Source: Prevotella sp. (lineage in GTDB: Bacteria > Bacteroidota > Bacteroidia > Bacteroidales > Bacteroidaceae). Taken from it: a DNA stretch of 16,246 nt. The stretch is taken from NCBI GenBank assembly GCA_022511055.1, contig JAFLSH010000023.1, forward strand, positions 1 to 16,246, read 5' to 3'. The notes below the pieces were generated by a model that saw nothing but the letters and a program-made list of their open reading frames with translations, was not told where the DNA came from and searched no databases. A program made the translations under genes and the position numbers. Below are positions 14,565-16,246 of the stretch, one piece after another; the stretch's first letter is position 1; each line of letters opens with the position of its first letter.

Positions 14565-14590
14565 CCCGCGGCAGTTGAACATTGAAGCAA

Positions 14591-14596
14591 AAGGAG
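14591..14596 (+). promoter_or_regulatory. Ribosome binding site deciding the menD start
   Basis: AAGGAG is a strong Shine-Dalgarno sequence, unusual in Bacteroidetes, with 6 bp to the GTG at 14603. It supports GTG over the TTG at 14582, which the site would lie behind. Confidence 0.65.
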
Positions 14597-14602
14597 ACGA
14601 CA

Positions 14603-16195
14603 GTGTATAGCAACAAGACCAACGTAAACATTCTGACAGCCCTGCTCGTTAGTCACGGCGTGAGGCATGCCGTGGTGTGCCCGGGCAGCCGCAATGCCCC
14701 CATTGTGCATAACCTGAACGAGTGCCCGGACATTACGTGCCACCCCGTGACCGACGAGCGCTCTGCCGGCTTCTACGCCCTGGGCATGGTGCAGGCCACG
14801 GGGCAGCCCGTGGTGGTCTGCGTGACCTCTGGCACGGCGCTGCTCAATCTGGCGCCGGCCGTGGCCGAAGCCTACTACCAGCGCCAGCCGCTTGTTGTGG
14901 TCTCTGCCGACCGCCCCCCGCAGTGGATTGACCAGTACGACGGCCAGACCCTGCCGCAGCCCGATGCCCTCGGGCGCTTTGTCAGGAAGGCAGTCACCCT
15001 GCCCGAAGTGGCCGCTCGGGAAACCGGCCAGCCGGGCGCAGACGAGGCGCACTGGCACTGCAACCGCCTTGTGAACGAGGCTCTTGTCGAGCGGCGCGGC
15101 CCTGTTCACATCAACGTGCCTATCAGCGAGCCGCTCTTTGGCTTCGATGTGGCCGCGCTGCCCTGCGAGCGCCGCATCGAGCTGACCCCCGCCGAGGTGC
15201 TGCCCTCTACGTTAGGCCATGTGGCCCGTATGTTCATGCAGTCCAAGCGCCCCATGCTCATCAGCGGTCAGCCCATGAATCCGGGGCTTGACGAGGCGGT
15301 CTGCATGGTGGGCGACGACGAGCGCTACGTGCCCGACTTCGTTCTCTGCACGAGTGGCGCCATTGTCAGCAAGCGGCTGAAGCATTTTCTGCGGAAGGCG
15401 CGCCAGACCTGGCTGGTCAGCGAGACGGGCGAGGTGGCCGACACGTTCATGAACTTGACCCATGTCGTTCAGGGCGATGGTGCGGTGGTGGCCGACTATG
15501 TGCGCTTCATGCTGGAGTCTCAGCCCCATCCGTTTGTGCAGCTCTGGCAGGAGTTGCTGCTGCGGGTGCAGCACCATGCCGACACTTTCGAGCCTGACTA
15601 TTCGCAGATGGCTGTCGTGAAGCATTTCGAGCGCGCGTGTGACCCGCTCCATGCCTCGCTCTCAGCATTCCACTACGCCAATTCCATGGCTATCCGACTG
15701 GCCAACATCTATGCCCGCCACCCTGTCTGTTGCAACCGCGGCGTGAACGGCATCGAGGGCTCTCTCTCCACGGCGGCGGGCTTTTCCTTGATTCACCACC
15801 AGACCGTTTCCGCCCATTCTCCCGCGCGGGTCTTCTGTGTCATTGGCGACCTGAGCTTTTTCTACGACCAGAATGCCTTGTGGAATCAGGACCTGCATGG
15901 CAATCTGCGAATCCTGTTGCTGAACAATGGGCGCGGCGGCATCTTCAGCCTGCTGCCGGGTCTGGAGCAAACCCCCGCCCGCGACAAGTTCGTGGCAGCG
16001 GAGCATACGACCACCGCCGAGGGCATTTGCCGGCAGAACGCAGTCCGCTACCTGAAGGCAGAAAACATGGATGAAGTGCGGCAGGGTGTCGACCTGCTGC
16101 TGAATGCCGACAGCGACCGCCCCATGTTGTTGGAAGTGTTCACCAATGCTGACGACGACGAGCGGGCGTATCGGGCATATTACCAGTCGTTATAG
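14603..16195 (+). CDS. menD: 2-succinyl-5-enolpyruvyl-6-hydroxy-3-cyclohexene-1-carboxylate synthase
   Basis: Thiamine-diphosphate enzyme of 530 aa joining isochorismate and 2-oxoglutarate in the second step of menaquinone synthesis. Motifs are VVCPGSRNAP (24-33), TDERSAGFYALG with catalytic Glu52, VTSGTALLNLAPAVAEAYY (74-92), SADRPP (101-106), and the cofactor/metal segment GDLSFFYDQN (415-424) to NNGRGGIFSLLPG (441-453). I chose the GTG at 14603 because it is preceded by AAGGAG at 14591-14596 with 6-bp spacing and gives the family-like start MYSNKTNV. An in-frame TTG at 14582 would add seven residues. It follows menF by 38 bp. menB, menE and menC are not visible after it; the frame that follows lies on the other strand. 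Confidence 0.95.
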   Translation: MYSNKTNVNILTALLVSHGVRHAVVCPGSRNAPIVHNLNECPDITCHPVTDERSAGFYALGMVQATGQPVVVCVTSGTALLNLAPAVAEAYYQRQPLVVVSADRPPQWIDQYDGQTLPQPDALGRFVRKAVTLPEVAARETGQPGADEAHWHCNRLVNEALVERRGPVHINVPISEPLFGFDVAALPCERRIELTPAEVLPSTLGHVARMFMQSKRPMLISGQPMNPGLDEAVCMVGDDERYVPDFVLCTSGAIVSKRLKHFLRKARQTWLVSETGEVADTFMNLTHVVQGDGAVVADYVRFMLESQPHPFVQLWQELLLRVQHHADTFEPDYSQMAVVKHFERACDPLHASLSAFHYANSMAIRLANIYARHPVCCNRGVNGIEGSLSTAAGFSLIHHQTVSAHSPARVFCVIGDLSFFYDQNALWNQDLHGNLRILLLNNGRGGIFSLLPGLEQTPARDKFVAAEHTTTAEGICRQNAVRYLKAENMDEVRQGVDLLLNADSDRPMLLEVFTNADDDERAYRAYYQSL

Positions 16196-16246
16196 TTTCT
16201 TTAGCAGGCGTTCCATGACAGATGTGTTATGAGAGCCTGTGGAATT
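16190..16246 (-). CDS. Possible 3' end of a minus-strand gene (partial)
   Basis: On the minus strand the last bases of the window read as an open frame from the edge to a TAA at 16190-16192, giving 18 residues, NSTGSHNTSVMERLLKKL. The basic, helical ending looks like a real C-terminus and would overlap the menD stop by a few bases in convergent orientation. It is too short to identify, and the frame could be open by chance. Confidence 0.35.
   Translation of the reverse strand, partial: NSTGSHNTSVMERLLKKL

Noticed and set aside
13458..14582. 374-codon open frame on the minus strand opposite menF
   Set aside because: It mirrors a gene with all chorismate-enzyme motifs in a GC-rich region where stops are rare; its translation is low-complexity His/Arg/Gly/Leu without family motifs.

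Overview
The window looks like chromosomal DNA of a GC-rich Bacteroidales bacterium, most likely Prevotella or a relative. The reasons are several promoters of the Bacteroidetes type (TTTG, about 20 bp, TAnnTTTG), proteins from families largely confined to Bacteroidetes (DUF4230, DUF4738, DUF4890), a lysyl-tRNA synthetase with a long C-terminal tail as in Bacteroides, and menaquinone genes. The assignment rests on recognition from memory; no database was searched. I see no mobile element, CRISPR array, tRNA or rRNA.

Layout. (1) 23-2741, minus strand: two adjacent DUF4230 envelope proteins followed by an AgcS/AlsT-type sodium:amino acid symporter, a probable three-gene operon. (2) 2742-4413, plus strand: a secreted DUF4890/Spy-like protein with Gly/Arg/Met-rich linkers, a 390-bp AT-rich gap ending in a strong intrinsic terminator, and a DUF4738 lipoprotein whose promoter overlaps that terminator. 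(3) 4426-9800, minus strand: lysS-gpsA, then pgi, a HAD phosphatase and a 92-aa protein resembling one helicase-associated (HA) module. pgi has its own good promoter. (4) 9956-16195, plus strand: three tandem ROK-family paralogues, then menI-menF-menD. Gaps here are short (about 65, 55 and 42 bp, an 8-bp overlap, and 38 bp) and the only convincing promoter is ahead of the first ROK gene, so the six genes may be one transcription unit. (5) At the right edge a minus-strand reading frame may be the end of a further gene.

How the genes work together. pgi and gpsA serve central sugar and glycerophospholipid metabolism; menF, menD and menI are three steps of menaquinone synthesis for anaerobic respiration. 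The unusual part is the ROK trio. They align with Bacteroidales ROK glucokinases and keep the ExGH and CxCGxxGC zinc/sugar-site motifs, but all three have lost the N-terminal phosphate-binding Gly-Gly-Thr, and the first has also lost the catalytic Asp. None has a DNA-binding domain. I infer a set of ligand-binding pseudokinases or strongly altered kinases, produced by tandem duplication, possibly co-transcribed with menaquinone genes, and headed by a promoter lying inside an inverted repeat. This is the best candidate here for undescribed biology; its function is unknown.
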